From Pseudomonas sp. GGS8 (lineage in GTDB: Bacteria > Pseudomonadota > Gammaproteobacteria > Pseudomonadales > Pseudomonadaceae): a stretch of DNA of 64,000 nucleotides. Positions within the stretch are counted from its first letter, which is position 1, and the number at the start of each line of letters is the position of its first letter. Made by a program: the position numbers and the translations under genes. The stretch is from positions 6,079,501-6,143,500 of the forward strand of contig NZ_JALJWF010000001.1 in the NCBI RefSeq assembly GCF_024168645.1, in the 5' to 3' direction. Below are positions 34,974-44,062 of this stretch, in pieces. The notes beneath the pieces were generated by a model. That model saw only the letters and a program-made list of their open reading frames with translations, had not been told where the DNA came from and ran no database searches.

Positions 34974-36578
34974 TCAGCGAGGTTTTTCCGGTTTGTAGCC
35001 CAACCGCAAACCACCCCAATGCCGGCCCTTGAGCATGATCGGCACCGAGAGGTCGTGCATCAGCTCACCGGTGTCGCGGGTGTAGGTCTGTAACAGTACG
35101 GCCTGCTGATGGCTGCCACAGCGAATCCCGGTACGGTCGGCGAACTTGCGCTTGGTACGGTTTTGCAGGGTATCGACCTGCGCGTCACCGGTCAGCGGCT
35201 GACTGAACACGGTGTTGTGGGTCGGCACATAACCCTGCTGCGTGCAGGCAATGGCGAACACCAGGCCTTCGTGGCGCGGCAGCAATGGTTCCTGAATCGC
35301 CGGCAAGACCTGATCGGTGTAGCGGTCGAAACGGGTCTGGTATTTAGCCGAGCTGGTGTTGGGGATCACCTGGTAATTGCGATCGAACAGGTCATCGAGG
35401 CTGATCCGGCCCTGGTCGATATCCGCCTCGAAACGTGCCGCAATCTGACTCGCCCCTTCGCGGGCCAGGTCGTAAATCCGCTGGTGATAGTCATCCAGCC
35501 CGACTTCGGCGAGACGCTCGCTGATGGTTTCGGCCTGCCCTTCCATTTGCACCGCCGCCTGGGCCAGACGCTGGGTTTGCTGGTCACTGATCGCCAGATC
35601 GCTGCGCATTTGTTCGATGGCGTGAAACAGGCTGTCGAGTTGTTCGCGATTGGTGTCCGCGCCCTGGGCGATTTCCCCGACCTGCCTTTCGACACCGGCG
35701 GCCAGGCGCGCGATGTTTTCCAGGTGCTGCCCCGTGTGTTCGACTTGCGCAACGCCGGTATTCAGGTCGCTGGCCAGTTGACGAATCTGCTCCACCACTT
35801 GTGCCGTGCGTTGTTGAATATCGGCGACCATCTCCCCGACTTCGCCGGTCGCCGTCGCCGTGCGCGCGGCCAAGCCACGAACCTCATCGGCCACCACCGC
35901 AAACCCGCGACCGTGCTCCCCGGCCCGCGCCGCTTCAATGGCTGCGTTCAGCGCCAACAGATTGGTCTGGCTGGCGATGGACTGGATCACCAGGGTTACC
36001 CGCTGGATATCGTCACTGCGCAGGCTCAGGGCTTCGATCAACTCGCGGCTGCTGCTGGCACGCTGACTGAGTTGATGCATACGAGCGATGGACTCGATCA
36101 GTTCCGTACGCCCTGCCGCACTGCTCTGATGCGCTTCGCTGGCCGCGCTCAAGGCTTCCCGGCTGAGCTGCGAGGTGGCGTGTTCAGTGACGATCATCAC
36201 TTCAGCGCTGCTGACAATCTGTGCCGCGGCGTCGAGTTGAGATTGCAGTTTGTCGGCCAGTTGCTTGACCGAAAAGGCCACGCCGGCAGCCGACAAGGCG
36301 TTGTGACTGGTGGTGTAGGAAAGATCGCGAGTCAACCCGGCGATGGCGCTGGCGCTGTCCTCTGGGGTTGCCTCGGGGAGTGCGCGCGAACGCAGGCGCG
36401 GTAGCCAGATAATCAGCACGGCCAATGGCAGGCCAAGGTAAAGCGACCAACCGGCCAATGCCATGCCGCACAGCAAGAACATCAGGGCGATGCTTTGCAA
36501 GGTCGGCGTGAGCCACAGGTTTTTCGGCAAAAGTACGGCTGCGGGCACTGCCCCAGCCAGAGACCCGTCTCGCGTCAT
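34974..36578 (-). CDS. methyl-accepting chemotaxis protein with C-terminal sensor region
   Basis: A 534-residue receptor. Two close spans (about 27-45 and 48-62) have almost no periplasmic loop between them. A helical signalling domain follows, with the conserved tip '[20 protein letters not shown]' and '[20 protein letters not shown]'. After it come about 170 residues ('[20 protein letters not shown]', '[18 protein letters not shown]') that look like a soluble ligand-binding domain at the C-terminus. This should make it a receptor for an internal cue rather than an outside ligand. Single gene. Confidence 0.9.
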   Translation of the reverse strand: MTRDGSLAGAVPAAVLLPKNLWLTPTLQSIALMFLLCGMALAGWSLYLGLPLAVLIIWLPRLRSRALPEATPEDSASAIAGLTRDLSYTTSHNALSAAGVAFSVKQLADKLQSQLDAAAQIVSSAEVMIVTEHATSQLSREALSAASEAHQSSAAGRTELIESIARMHQLSQRASSSRELIEALSLRSDDIQRVTLVIQSIASQTNLLALNAAIEAARAGEHGRGFAVVADEVRGLAARTATATGEVGEMVADIQQRTAQVVEQIRQLASDLNTGVAQVEHTGQHLENIARLAAGVERQVGEIAQGADTNREQLDSLFHAIEQMRSDLAISDQQTQRLAQAAVQMEGQAETISERLAEVGLDDYHQRIYDLAREGASQIAARFEADIDQGRISLDDLFDRNYQVIPNTSSAKYQTRFDRYTDQVLPAIQEPLLPRHEGLVFAIACTQQGYVPTHNTVFSQPLTGDAQVDTLQNRTKRKFADRTGIRCGSHQQAVLLQTYTRDTGELMHDLSVPIMLKGRHWGGLRLGYKPEKPR

Positions 36579-36716
36579 CGTTTGTCACCCCAGGCATCTT
36601 CTAATTGTTGTGTCCGCATTAAACGCCACCACAAGGCCATTATCTATGGTCCGTTAGTAGTGGGGGGTGCAGCAAATCAATAGAAGTGCGTCGGCTTTTT
36701 CGCAGACGTCGAAAAG

Positions 36717-36786
36717 CATCGCGGGCAAGCCCGCTCCCACAAGGTCCGTGCTGAACCTGTGGGAGCGGGCTTGCCCGCGATGGGGG
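36717..36786. repeat. REP pair
   Basis: Opposed units 'catcgcgggcaagcccgctc' (36717) and 'gagcgggcttgcccgcgatg' (36763-36782) with a 26-nt loop. Confidence 0.9.
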
Positions 36787-36796
36787 CGCTACGAAA

Positions 36797-37201
36797 TCAG
36801 GCCTGACGCTGGTGCTTGTCGATCTGCTCGTGACGTTCTTGAGCTTCGATGCAGTACTTGGTGGTCGGGCTGATCAGCAGGCGCTTGAGGCCGATGGGCT
36901 CGCCGCTGTCATCGCACCAGCCGAAGCTGTCTTCCTTGATGCGTTCCAGGGCCTGTTCCAACTGAGGCAGCATGCGCTGGTCGCGATCGATCGCGTTCAC
37001 CAGCCAAGTGCGCTCTTCTTCGACGGAAGCCGCGTCAGCCGGATCGGCCGGGGTGTCCAGGCTCTCGATGGCGATGCGATTCTGTTCGATGCGCTCATGG
37101 GTTTCGACTTTCATGTTCTGCAACAGCTCAGAGAAAAAAGCATGTTGCTCGGCATTCATGTAGTCATCCGCCGGCATGGCCAGCAACTTGTCCTTTGTCA
37201 T
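36797..37201 (-). CDS. DksA-like (TraR/DksA) protein
   Basis: A 134-residue member of the DksA family: an amino-terminal part starting 'MTKDKLLAMPADDYMNAEQH', a coiled-coil middle with an acidic tip ('LDTPADPADAASVEEERT'), and a C-terminal globular part 'FGWCDDSGEPIGLKRLL'. Of the four zinc-finger cysteines only the first and last are present (C-x2-S ... T-x2-C). It resembles the zinc-independent DksA2-type proteins of Pseudomonas that act on RNA polymerase with ppGpp. The start at 37201 is a family-like beginning. Confidence 0.82.
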   Translation of the reverse strand: MTKDKLLAMPADDYMNAEQHAFFSELLQNMKVETHERIEQNRIAIESLDTPADPADAASVEEERTWLVNAIDRDQRMLPQLEQALERIKEDSFGWCDDSGEPIGLKRLLISPTTKYCIEAQERHEQIDKHQRQA

Positions 37202-37527
37202 TGATATCTCTATAAAAAAACGTGCATTAAGGCGAATTAGGGAGCGTTCCGTTGAACCTTGCGCGGTCATTGGAACGGCGCCGTTTATTCCAAGCGCCAC
37301 CCGGCACTCAATTTACGAGGGGCGGCAGTCTAAGGCCGACTTGAGGCCTCAGCAACTGAAAAGACTGCAAATCTGTCCGACAAAGCCCTGAAAGTGCTCT
37401 ATGGCAAGCTTTGAGGCGCTTATCGGAGTGCGTTTATAGCAAGAAATTCAGTTCAGCGGCTGTATATAGAAGACAAACGGCTGCGCCACGCGGGTCAGGC
37501 GTGGCGCATTTTCGTCTTTCGAGTGGC
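37202..37527. other. non-coding gap
   Basis: This region separates dksA-like and the permease gene on the same strand. A weak GC hairpin 'acgcgggtcaggcgtggcgc' lies at 37488-37507, close behind the permease stop and possibly terminating the inositol transport genes. No gene is seen. Confidence 0.4.
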
Positions 37528-38550
37528 TCAGCGCTTGAGTTTGCGCTTGTTGCGGTACTGGTCGATGACCACCGCCACCACAATAATCAGCCCCTTGATA
37601 ATGTCTTGAATATAAGCGTCAACACCGACAAAGGTAAAGCCGCTGGCCATGACCCCGAGAATCAATGCCCCGATCACGGTGCCGGTGATGCGCCCTACGC
37701 CACCGGCCAGGCTGGTGCCGCCGATGACCGCCGCGGCAATCGCGTCCAATTCATAAGACATGCCCATCCCGGCCTGCCCGGTTGCGGCCCGTGCCGACGC
37801 CACCACCCCGGCCAGGCCTGCAAGCAACCCGGCGATGCTATAGACGATCACCAGATGCCGCTTGACGTTGATCCCGGAGGTGCGCGCCGCCTGCATGTTG
37901 CCGCCGATGGCGTAGGTGTACTTACCGTACTTGGTGTAGCGCAGGGCGATGTGAAAGATCACCGCCACCACCAGAAAGATGATCACCGGCATCGCACCAT
38001 GTCCGATGGCCGTGTAGGAATCCGAGAGCATGCTCACCGGTTGACCTTCGGTGTAGTAGCGCGCCAGGCCACGCGCCGAGACCATCATGCCAAGGGTGGC
38101 AATGAACGGTGGAATCCCGGTGATCGCAATGATGCTGCCGTTGATCGCCCCCGCCAGCAATCCCACCCCAAGCCCGGTGATCACTGGAATCCACACCGGC
38201 AAGTCGGTCAGGGACGGAAACACCGCCCGGGCAAAGTCCGAGGTCTGGGCCAGGCTGGCGGCAATCATCGCCGACAGCGCCAGCACCGAACCGGAAGACA
38301 GGTCGATACCGGTGGTGATGATGACTTGTGTCACCCCGATCGCCAGCAGGCCGATGATCGACACTTGCAGGATCATCAACACCAAACGTTGGGAGTTCAT
38401 CAGGAAGCTCTGGTCGCGCACGATCCAGCCGAACAGCTCGAAAACCAGGCCGATGCCGATCAGCACCAGGAAGATACTCAACTCGGTCGGCAAGCGCCGG
38501 CGGCTCTTGACCGGCACCGCTGCAGGCTTGTTTTCCAGTATCGCGTTCAT
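37528..38550 (-). CDS. sugar (inositol) ABC transporter permease
   Basis: A 340-residue RbsC-type permease with about ten spans, carrying 'TTGIDLSSGSVLALSAMIAA', 'NGSIIAITGIPPFIATLGMM' and 'EAA'-like loop 'AAVIGGTSLAGGVGRITGTV'. AAGGGTGAG before the ATG at 38550. It follows ATPase and binding-protein genes on the same strand; position beside iol genes points to myo-inositol uptake. Confidence 0.9.
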   Translation of the reverse strand: MNAILENKPAAVPVKSRRRLPTELSIFLVLIGIGLVFELFGWIVRDQSFLMNSQRLVLMILQVSIIGLLAIGVTQVIITTGIDLSSGSVLALSAMIAASLAQTSDFARAVFPSLTDLPVWIPVITGLGVGLLAGAINGSIIAITGIPPFIATLGMMVSARGLARYYTEGQPVSMLSDSYTAIGHGAMPVIIFLVVAVIFHIALRYTKYGKYTYAIGGNMQAARTSGINVKRHLVIVYSIAGLLAGLAGVVASARAATGQAGMGMSYELDAIAAAVIGGTSLAGGVGRITGTVIGALILGVMASGFTFVGVDAYIQDIIKGLIIVVAVVIDQYRNKRKLKR

Positions 38551-38607
38551 AACCACTCACCCTTCTATTGCGTCGTCGACGGCGGCCATGGCCACAGCCA
38601 GCATCCA

Positions 38608-40173
38608 TTAGTGAACCGCGGACATACCCGAGGCCAGTTGCATCACTCGTTCCTGGGTCGCTTCGCTGCGGTCGAGGGTGCCCATCAGGTCGCCCTCGTG
38701 CATGACCATGACCCGGTCGCTCATGCCCAGCACTTCCGGCAGTTCCGAGGAAATCATGATCACCGCCATGCCTTCGCTGGCGAGGTAAGCGATCAGCCGG
38801 TAGATCTCGGCCTTGGCGCCGACATCGATACCCCGGGTGGGCTCGTCGAGAATCAGGATTCGCGGGTTGGTCATCAGCCAGCGCGCCAGCAAGGCCTTCT
38901 GCTGATTACCGCCGGACAAGGTATCGATGCATTGCTCCAGCGACGGCGTTTTCACCCGCAGCTTCTTGCACATGTCTTCACACAACGCGCGCAGGGCTTT
39001 CTGCTGGATGAAGCCGTTGCCGACGTAATGCGGCAACACCGCCATTTCCATGTTTTCCAGCACCGACAGGCACGGGAACAGGCCGCTGAGCTTGCGATCT
39101 TCGGTCAACAGCGCGAAGCCCCTCTCGATGGCCATATGCGGATCGCTGATGCGCACCACCTCGCCGTCGAGGCGGATCTCGCCACCGTCACTTGGGGTGA
39201 TGCCGAAAATCGCCTCGGCGACATTGGTCCGCCCCGAGCCCATCAACCCGGCAATACCGAGGATCTCGCCGGCATGCAGGTCGAAGGAGACGTCTTTGAA
39301 AATACCGTCCAGCTTGAGGTCGCGTACCGACAGCAACAGATCGCCGATCGGCTTCTCGCGCACCGGGAACAACTGGCTTAGTTCGCGACCGACCATCATC
39401 GAGATCAGGCTGTCGCCGTCCATGCTGTCGGCCCGTTGCAGTCCGATGTAGGCGCCGTCGCGGAACACCGCCACTTCATCAGCGATGCTGAACACTTCGT
39501 TCATTTTATGAGTGATGTAGATGATGCCTTTGCCCTGGCTCTTGAGGTCGGCAATGATCGAGAACAGGTGGGCGACTTCCTTGTCGGTGATGGCCGAGGT
39601 CGGTTCGTCCATGATCAGGATGTCGGAGTCGTAGGACACCGCCTTGGCGATCTCGACCATCTGCCGTTCGGCGATGCTCAGGTTACCCACCTGCTCTTGC
39701 GGGTCGAGATTGATCCGCAGGCGCTCCAGCAGTTTGGCGGTGCAGCGATGCATTTCGCGGTGATCGATCATGTGCAAGCCGTTGAGCTGCTCGCGGCCGA
39801 TCCAGATGTTCTCGGCGATGCTCATGTGCGGCATCAGGTTGAGTTCCTGGTGGATCATCGCGATCCCGGCCTGGAGCGCAGCCAGGGGTGTTTCGAAGAC
39901 CACCGGTTTGCCCCGCAGGCGCAACTCGCCGGCGTCCGGCTGATAGATGCCGGCAATGATTTTCATCAGGGTGGACTTGCCGGCGCCGTTCTCGCCCATC
40001 AGCGCCAGCACGGAACCGGGACGTACCCGCAGCTGTACATCGGACAAGGCCACCACACCGGGAAAACCCTTGCTGACGTTGATGATCTCCAGCAGGTACG
40101 GCTCATCGACAGGTGTTGCGGTTGGCTGGATACCCACCAACGGGGTGCTCGAAGCAGTCGCTGAAGCGAACAT
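38608..40173 (-). CDS. sugar (inositol) ABC transporter ATPase
   Basis: A 521-residue protein with two ABC domains. First domain: Walker A '[10 protein letters not shown]', signature '[14 protein letters not shown]', Walker B '[10 protein letters not shown]'. Second domain: degenerate P-loop '[14 protein letters not shown]', signature '[15 protein letters not shown]', and '[16 protein letters not shown]'. Typical for carbohydrate (CUT2) importers. The ATG at 40173 has GGAG 9 nt upstream; upstream ATG and TTG are rejected. 57 bp before the permease gene. Confidence 0.92.
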   Translation of the reverse strand: MFASATASSTPLVGIQPTATPVDEPYLLEIINVSKGFPGVVALSDVQLRVRPGSVLALMGENGAGKSTLMKIIAGIYQPDAGELRLRGKPVVFETPLAALQAGIAMIHQELNLMPHMSIAENIWIGREQLNGLHMIDHREMHRCTAKLLERLRINLDPQEQVGNLSIAERQMVEIAKAVSYDSDILIMDEPTSAITDKEVAHLFSIIADLKSQGKGIIYITHKMNEVFSIADEVAVFRDGAYIGLQRADSMDGDSLISMMVGRELSQLFPVREKPIGDLLLSVRDLKLDGIFKDVSFDLHAGEILGIAGLMGSGRTNVAEAIFGITPSDGGEIRLDGEVVRISDPHMAIERGFALLTEDRKLSGLFPCLSVLENMEMAVLPHYVGNGFIQQKALRALCEDMCKKLRVKTPSLEQCIDTLSGGNQQKALLARWLMTNPRILILDEPTRGIDVGAKAEIYRLIAYLASEGMAVIMISSELPEVLGMSDRVMVMHEGDLMGTLDRSEATQERVMQLASGMSAVH

Positions 40174-40242
40174 GATCAGGTACTCCATCAGCAAGGTCGC
40201 ATCGCAACCTTGCGTGCTTATTGTTGTTATCGAACGGAGGGA

Positions 40243-41169
40243 CTATTTGAACTGGTCAACGTTTTGCAGGGTGATCAAGCGATAGGGCACCCACACCGCC
40301 TGCTCGACCGGCTCGTTCTTGGCCATTTTCACCGCGGTGTCGATCGAACCGTCAGCCTGACCCTTGGCATCCTGGAACACCGAGACCAGCAAAGAGCCCT
40401 TCTTCACCGCGTTCAAACCGTCGGGCGTACCGTCGACACCGGCGATCAACACACTGCCTTTGGCGACGCCCGCCTGTTGCAGGGCCATGGCCGCACCGAT
40501 CGCCATCTCGTCGTTGTTAGAGACGACCGCGTCGAATTTGCGGCCCTGGGTCAGCCAGTCGTTGACCAGGGTCATGCCCTTGTCCCGCGACCAGATGCCG
40601 CTCTGCTCTTGCTCGATCTTGATGTTCGGGTACTTGGCCAGCACCTCTTTTACGCCCTTGGTGCGGTTGGTGGTGGAGTTGTTGGCCAAATCACCGAGCA
40701 GAATCACGATGTCGCCCTTGCCGCCCATTTTTTCGGCCAGGTACTGCATCTGCATCTGGCCGGCCTCCAGATCGTTGGAGGCGACAGTGACCACACCTTT
40801 GGGCAGGTTCAAGTCATCGGGGCGGCGATTGACGTACACCAGCGGAATGCCGGCCTTGACCGCCGCTTCGGTGATTTTTTTGGTGGCGGCGGTATCCACC
40901 GGGTTGACCACAATGGCATCGACTTTCTGGCTGATGAAGCTTTCTACCTGGCTCAACTGCCTGACCACGTCACTGCGTGCATCTTCGAACTGCAGCTTGA
41001 CGCCATCGGGATAGGACTTGGCTTTGGTGTCCATGGATTCGCGCAGGTAGGTCAGCCAGGTGTCATCGAACTGCGCCATGCTGACGCCGATCTTCATGTC
41101 AGCGAGTGCGGCACCGCTGGCGAGCAGCAGGGACAAGGCCAGTGAGGCGAAACGGGTCTTGGTCTTCAT
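40243..41169 (-). CDS. sugar (inositol) ABC periplasmic binding protein
   Basis: A 308-residue CUT2 binding protein. Signal peptide 1-23 ('ALSLLLASGAALADMK'). Mature protein starts 'KIGVSMAQFDDTWLTYLRES' and includes 'NPVDTAATKKITEAAVKAGI' and 'FDAVVSNNDEMAIGAAMALQ', the inositol/ribose pattern. First gene of the transporter unit. Substrate by context, since iol catabolic genes were originally contiguous. Confidence 0.9.
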   Translation of the reverse strand: MKTKTRFASLALSLLLASGAALADMKIGVSMAQFDDTWLTYLRESMDTKAKSYPDGVKLQFEDARSDVVRQLSQVESFISQKVDAIVVNPVDTAATKKITEAAVKAGIPLVYVNRRPDDLNLPKGVVTVASNDLEAGQMQMQYLAEKMGGKGDIVILLGDLANNSTTNRTKGVKEVLAKYPNIKIEQEQSGIWSRDKGMTLVNDWLTQGRKFDAVVSNNDEMAIGAAMALQQAGVAKGSVLIAGVDGTPDGLNAVKKGSLLVSVFQDAKGQADGSIDTAVKMAKNEPVEQAVWVPYRLITLQNVDQFK

Positions 41170-41221
41170 GAAAGGTCTTTCTCCACATTCTTGTTGGTTT
41201 TATGGATAAGGCGTGACGATT

Positions 41222-41392
41222 TCAGTGAGCGGGCAAGCGGACTATCGGCGCACCCGGAATGCAGCAGACCAGGGCGCCCTTGCGTTCGACGCAAAGCAAG
41301 CGGGAGACGGAATCAAACGTGACGCGAGGCAGGTCGCGCGAGAGGTGCAGCGCGGAACGTAAAGCATGCAATGCAGAGTTGAAGGTTTTCAT
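41222..41392 (-). CDS. hypothetical small protein, 56 aa
   Basis: A 56-residue frame beginning 'MKTFNSALHALRSALHLSRD', with 'VTFDSVSRLLCVERKGALVC' in the body. It lies between the inositol binding protein and the Gfo/Idh gene. The start has only AGGT upstream, and the frame may be non-coding; a longer start at 41437 is possible. Confidence 0.35.
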   Translation of the reverse strand: MKTFNSALHALRSALHLSRDLPRVTFDSVSRLLCVERKGALVCCIPGAPIVRLPAH

Positions 41393-41536
41393 CGACGGTA
41401 CCTGGCTTTGTTTCTTGTTTTTTGGTGCGTCCTTCACTCGCTCAAGGCCTGCTTGAGCGTGATCGGACGTTGATAGTCGGCAACCTGGAAACGACTTTAT
41501 TAGAAAATAATTTCTATATCAACTCATTTTAGAATT

Positions 41537-42589
41537 TTATTCTGATTTTATTCCATGACTCTCGAATGGGCTCAACGCCACCACTTGATGGCGCTCGAAA
41601 CTGAGCCGCGCAGCGTCTAGCACGCGGGTGGTCGCCAGTGCATCACGGGCCTCGACCGGCAGTGGGCCACCGCTCTGTAACGCGGCTTGTAGCTGCAAAT
41701 AGAACTGGTTCCAGCAGCCTCGCTCGGACGGCACCCGCTCGCGCACCTCGCCCTGTTCGAACCAGCCCCAGCGACGATGCTCTTCGACGCCCCAGCGCTC
41801 GCCCTCGGATTTGGGCGTGAGACCGGCCAGGGTCGACGCCTCTTGCCCGTCCAGACCGTCGACGCTGTAGCAGCCCTGGGTGCCGGTCACGCGAAAGCGC
41901 GGGCCGGGGGTGTTTTGCAGGCAACTGCCGCCCAGGTGCGAGATCACGCCGTTGGCATGGGTCAGGGACATAAAGAAGCCGTTGTCGAAGGGCTGGCCTT
42001 TTTCGAGGTAATCCAGTTCGGCATACACCCGGATGACGGGGCCGAACAACAGCAGCGCCTGATCCACCAGATGGCTGCCCAGATCGCGCAGGAAACCGCC
42101 GCCGCTGCCGTTGTTCACCGACTGCGGCGAGAAGCGTTCGATCCGCGACTCGAAACGGGTGACCTGGCCCAGCGCTCCGGACTCGATGAGTTTGCGCACG
42201 GTGAGGAAGTCCGAGTCCCAGCGCCGGTTCTGGTAGACGCTCAAGTGCACGCCCTGACGCTCGGCCATGGTGATCAGGGTTTGCGCCTGTTGCGTATCGG
42301 CCGCGAACGGCTTGTCACTGACCACCGCCACCCCGTGTTCGATGGCGTCGAGCACCAGCGCCGGGCGACCTTTGAGCGGCGTGGACACCACCAGCACATC
42401 AACCCCGGCTTCAACCAGTTGGCCAATGCTGTCGAAGGCCGGTACGCCGGGATGTTCCGTGGCCAGCAGTTGTCGGCGCTCGGCGGAACGGGTGACCACG
42501 CCGACGAAGGTCGCTGCCGGCAGACTGCTGATCAGCGGAGCATGGAAAAACCGGCCGCCATGGCCGTAACCGACAAGTCCGATACGCAT
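41537..42589 (-). CDS. Gfo/Idh/MocA-family oxidoreductase
   Basis: A 350-residue NAD(P)-dependent dehydrogenase: Rossmann start 'MRIGLVGYGHGGRFFHAPLI', catalytic 'VVSDKPFAADT' (DKP in place of the usual EKP) and 'GGFLRDLGSHLVDQALLLFG'. Likely oxidises a polyol or sugar related to inositol. AAGGAG precedes the ATG by 8 nt. It stands at the end of the left half of the iol locus, where the foreign gene cluster begins. Confidence 0.9.
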   Translation of the reverse strand: MRIGLVGYGHGGRFFHAPLISSLPAATFVGVVTRSAERRQLLATEHPGVPAFDSIGQLVEAGVDVLVVSTPLKGRPALVLDAIEHGVAVVSDKPFAADTQQAQTLITMAERQGVHLSVYQNRRWDSDFLTVRKLIESGALGQVTRFESRIERFSPQSVNNGSGGGFLRDLGSHLVDQALLLFGPVIRVYAELDYLEKGQPFDNGFFMSLTHANGVISHLGGSCLQNTPGPRFRVTGTQGCYSVDGLDGQEASTLAGLTPKSEGERWGVEEHRRWGWFEQGEVRERVPSERGCWNQFYLQLQAALQSGGPLPVEARDALATTRVLDAARLSFERHQVVALSPFESHGIKSE

Positions 42590-42880
42590 AGATAAACTCC
42601 TTATGGTTGGCTTCAACCCAGCCTTGGGGCAGCAGAAAACCCGTAGAGGATTTCAGATAACGCACAGGTATAGCGCTAGAGTGCCCATCCGTGACAGACC
42701 GCAATCAACTTTTATCGTGGCAGAAATGGAATGGCGACACGACTTTGGGTTGGCGCTATCGGCTTCTCCAGTAGCGTTCGCCGGCACACGGCATCAACAC
42801 GCCGAGGTTAAATCGCCATGCCGATGCCGCCGTGACAGCTCAAGAGAATTGCGTCGATAACTTGATCGCGAGGAGAAGAC
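42590..42880. other. junction between iol locus and inserted gene cluster
   Basis: About 290 bp without a convincing gene. It must contain the promoter for the Gfo/Idh gene and the end of the inserted cluster. No obvious terminator, att site or target duplication is visible by eye. Confidence 0.5.
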
Positions 42881-44038
42881 TCAAACGGCAGGCGAAAGGA
42901 ACCGAAGGGCCGACTTTGCCGAAGGTCGCTCGTCATCAATTGAGAGCGGAGCAAGGAAAATACGTTCGAAGTAGGCCGAAGGAATACCCGCGCGACCGAC
43001 ACAGTATTCAATAACATGAGCCCAAGATTTTTCATGCAGTCGTGCGTAATCAATATAGCTCTGTGCCTGACCAAGCTTTGAAGCTATTCGCAAGTCAAAC
43101 GTATGAAAAAGCTCAACGAACGCAACGTCGTCAAGATCTTGGGCTTGCAAGTATTTACGACCGGCAAGTAACAGCACCTCGGTCTCGATGCCAGCCAGAC
43201 GAGAGAGATAAAACATATCATTCATGGCACGCCGCAGTATCGAGGCTCGTTTGGCGGTGGTTTTGTCCACACCAATCGCGCAAAGCGTGGCTGACACCAT
43301 GAGGGAGTCCATGAGCTTTCTCTTCATCGATGGCTGCGTCGAGACGTCAAAATGGTCATGAAGTATTGAAGACTCAAATGGAGAACCCAACCCCCTCAAT
43401 CTGGAGTTCAGCGTCTCCGCGCCAAATCCGAATTCATACCCCAATACACCTGCGTCGTCGCAAATTTCGATAAGGTTGCCGGTATCCCGGTACTCGTCTC
43501 GCTGAATATCATAAACAGCGAACGTTATGCCCTCCCCGCGCACCCCCTCCAGACCGTATCGCCATCGGTAATAGCTGTCAGGGAAACCATCGACTTCAAT
43601 ACTCGCCCCTTTCCAATAATCGCTCACGCACTCATACATGCTCAGAGAGCGACTCATCCGGCACAAAAACTTCGTCTGATGTGTTTCCAGCAGGGAAGTC
43701 AAAAATCTCGTGACAAAATCCAGCATAAGGTTCAAGGACTGCGGACAACCCAGCAAACCCAACTGAGTAAAACAACTCATGTACTGAAGATCGTGATCCC
43801 AGTTTCTCACCACTTTCAAATTCTGGTTTCTGATGCAGCCCTGCGCAATTGAAATGCCAGGAAATGGCAAGCGCCGCGAGACTAAATGTTGCTTGTAACC
43901 GGCAATGGTGGAATTGGCAAACAACAGACTGTCATCCTCACTCAACAACGCCGAGGGTGGCGCGGAGGTGAAGCCGAATTCGGCGGCCATTGTTGTAAAG
44001 TCAGTCACCAATGCATCAAGTTCAATTTTGTTTTTCAC
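42881..44038 (-). CDS. stand-alone alanyl-tRNA synthetase-like catalytic protein
   Basis: A 385-residue protein that follows the class II AlaRS core in order: 'FGFTSAPPSALLSEDDSLLF' (PSSLVP..D.TLLF), 'ISIAQGCIRNQN' (QKCIR), 'FTQLGLLG' (FEMLGN), 'EFGFGAETLNSRLRG' (DTGMGLERL) and 'KRASILRRAMNDMFYLSRLA' (GRGYVLRRILRRA). The editing and C-Ala domains of the ~870-residue enzyme are absent, and several key residues differ, so charging tRNA-Ala is doubtful. It may adenylate an amino acid for a biosynthetic step. Start is GTG with GAGGTG 6 nt upstream. Last gene of the cluster, 24 bp after the ATP-grasp gene. The assignment is by motif reading. Confidence 0.65.
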   Translation of the reverse strand: MKNKIELDALVTDFTTMAAEFGFTSAPPSALLSEDDSLLFANSTIAGYKQHLVSRRLPFPGISIAQGCIRNQNLKVVRNWDHDLQYMSCFTQLGLLGCPQSLNLMLDFVTRFLTSLLETHQTKFLCRMSRSLSMYECVSDYWKGASIEVDGFPDSYYRWRYGLEGVRGEGITFAVYDIQRDEYRDTGNLIEICDDAGVLGYEFGFGAETLNSRLRGLGSPFESSILHDHFDVSTQPSMKRKLMDSLMVSATLCAIGVDKTTAKRASILRRAMNDMFYLSRLAGIETEVLLLAGRKYLQAQDLDDVAFVELFHTFDLRIASKLGQAQSYIDYARLHEKSWAHVIEYCVGRAGIPSAYFERIFLAPLSIDDERPSAKSALRFLSPAV

Positions 44039-44062
44039 ACGATCACCTCAATCGGACGCACT

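Noticed and set aside
37411..39381. 656-codon plus-strand frame opposite the inositol permease and ATPase genes
   Set aside because: Covers two well-defined genes in antisense and reads as His/Gln/Asp-rich shadow sequence.
42590..42880. An attachment site or tRNA gene at the left edge of the inserted cluster
   Set aside because: No tRNA-like cloverleaf or direct repeat shared with the right edge could be seen.
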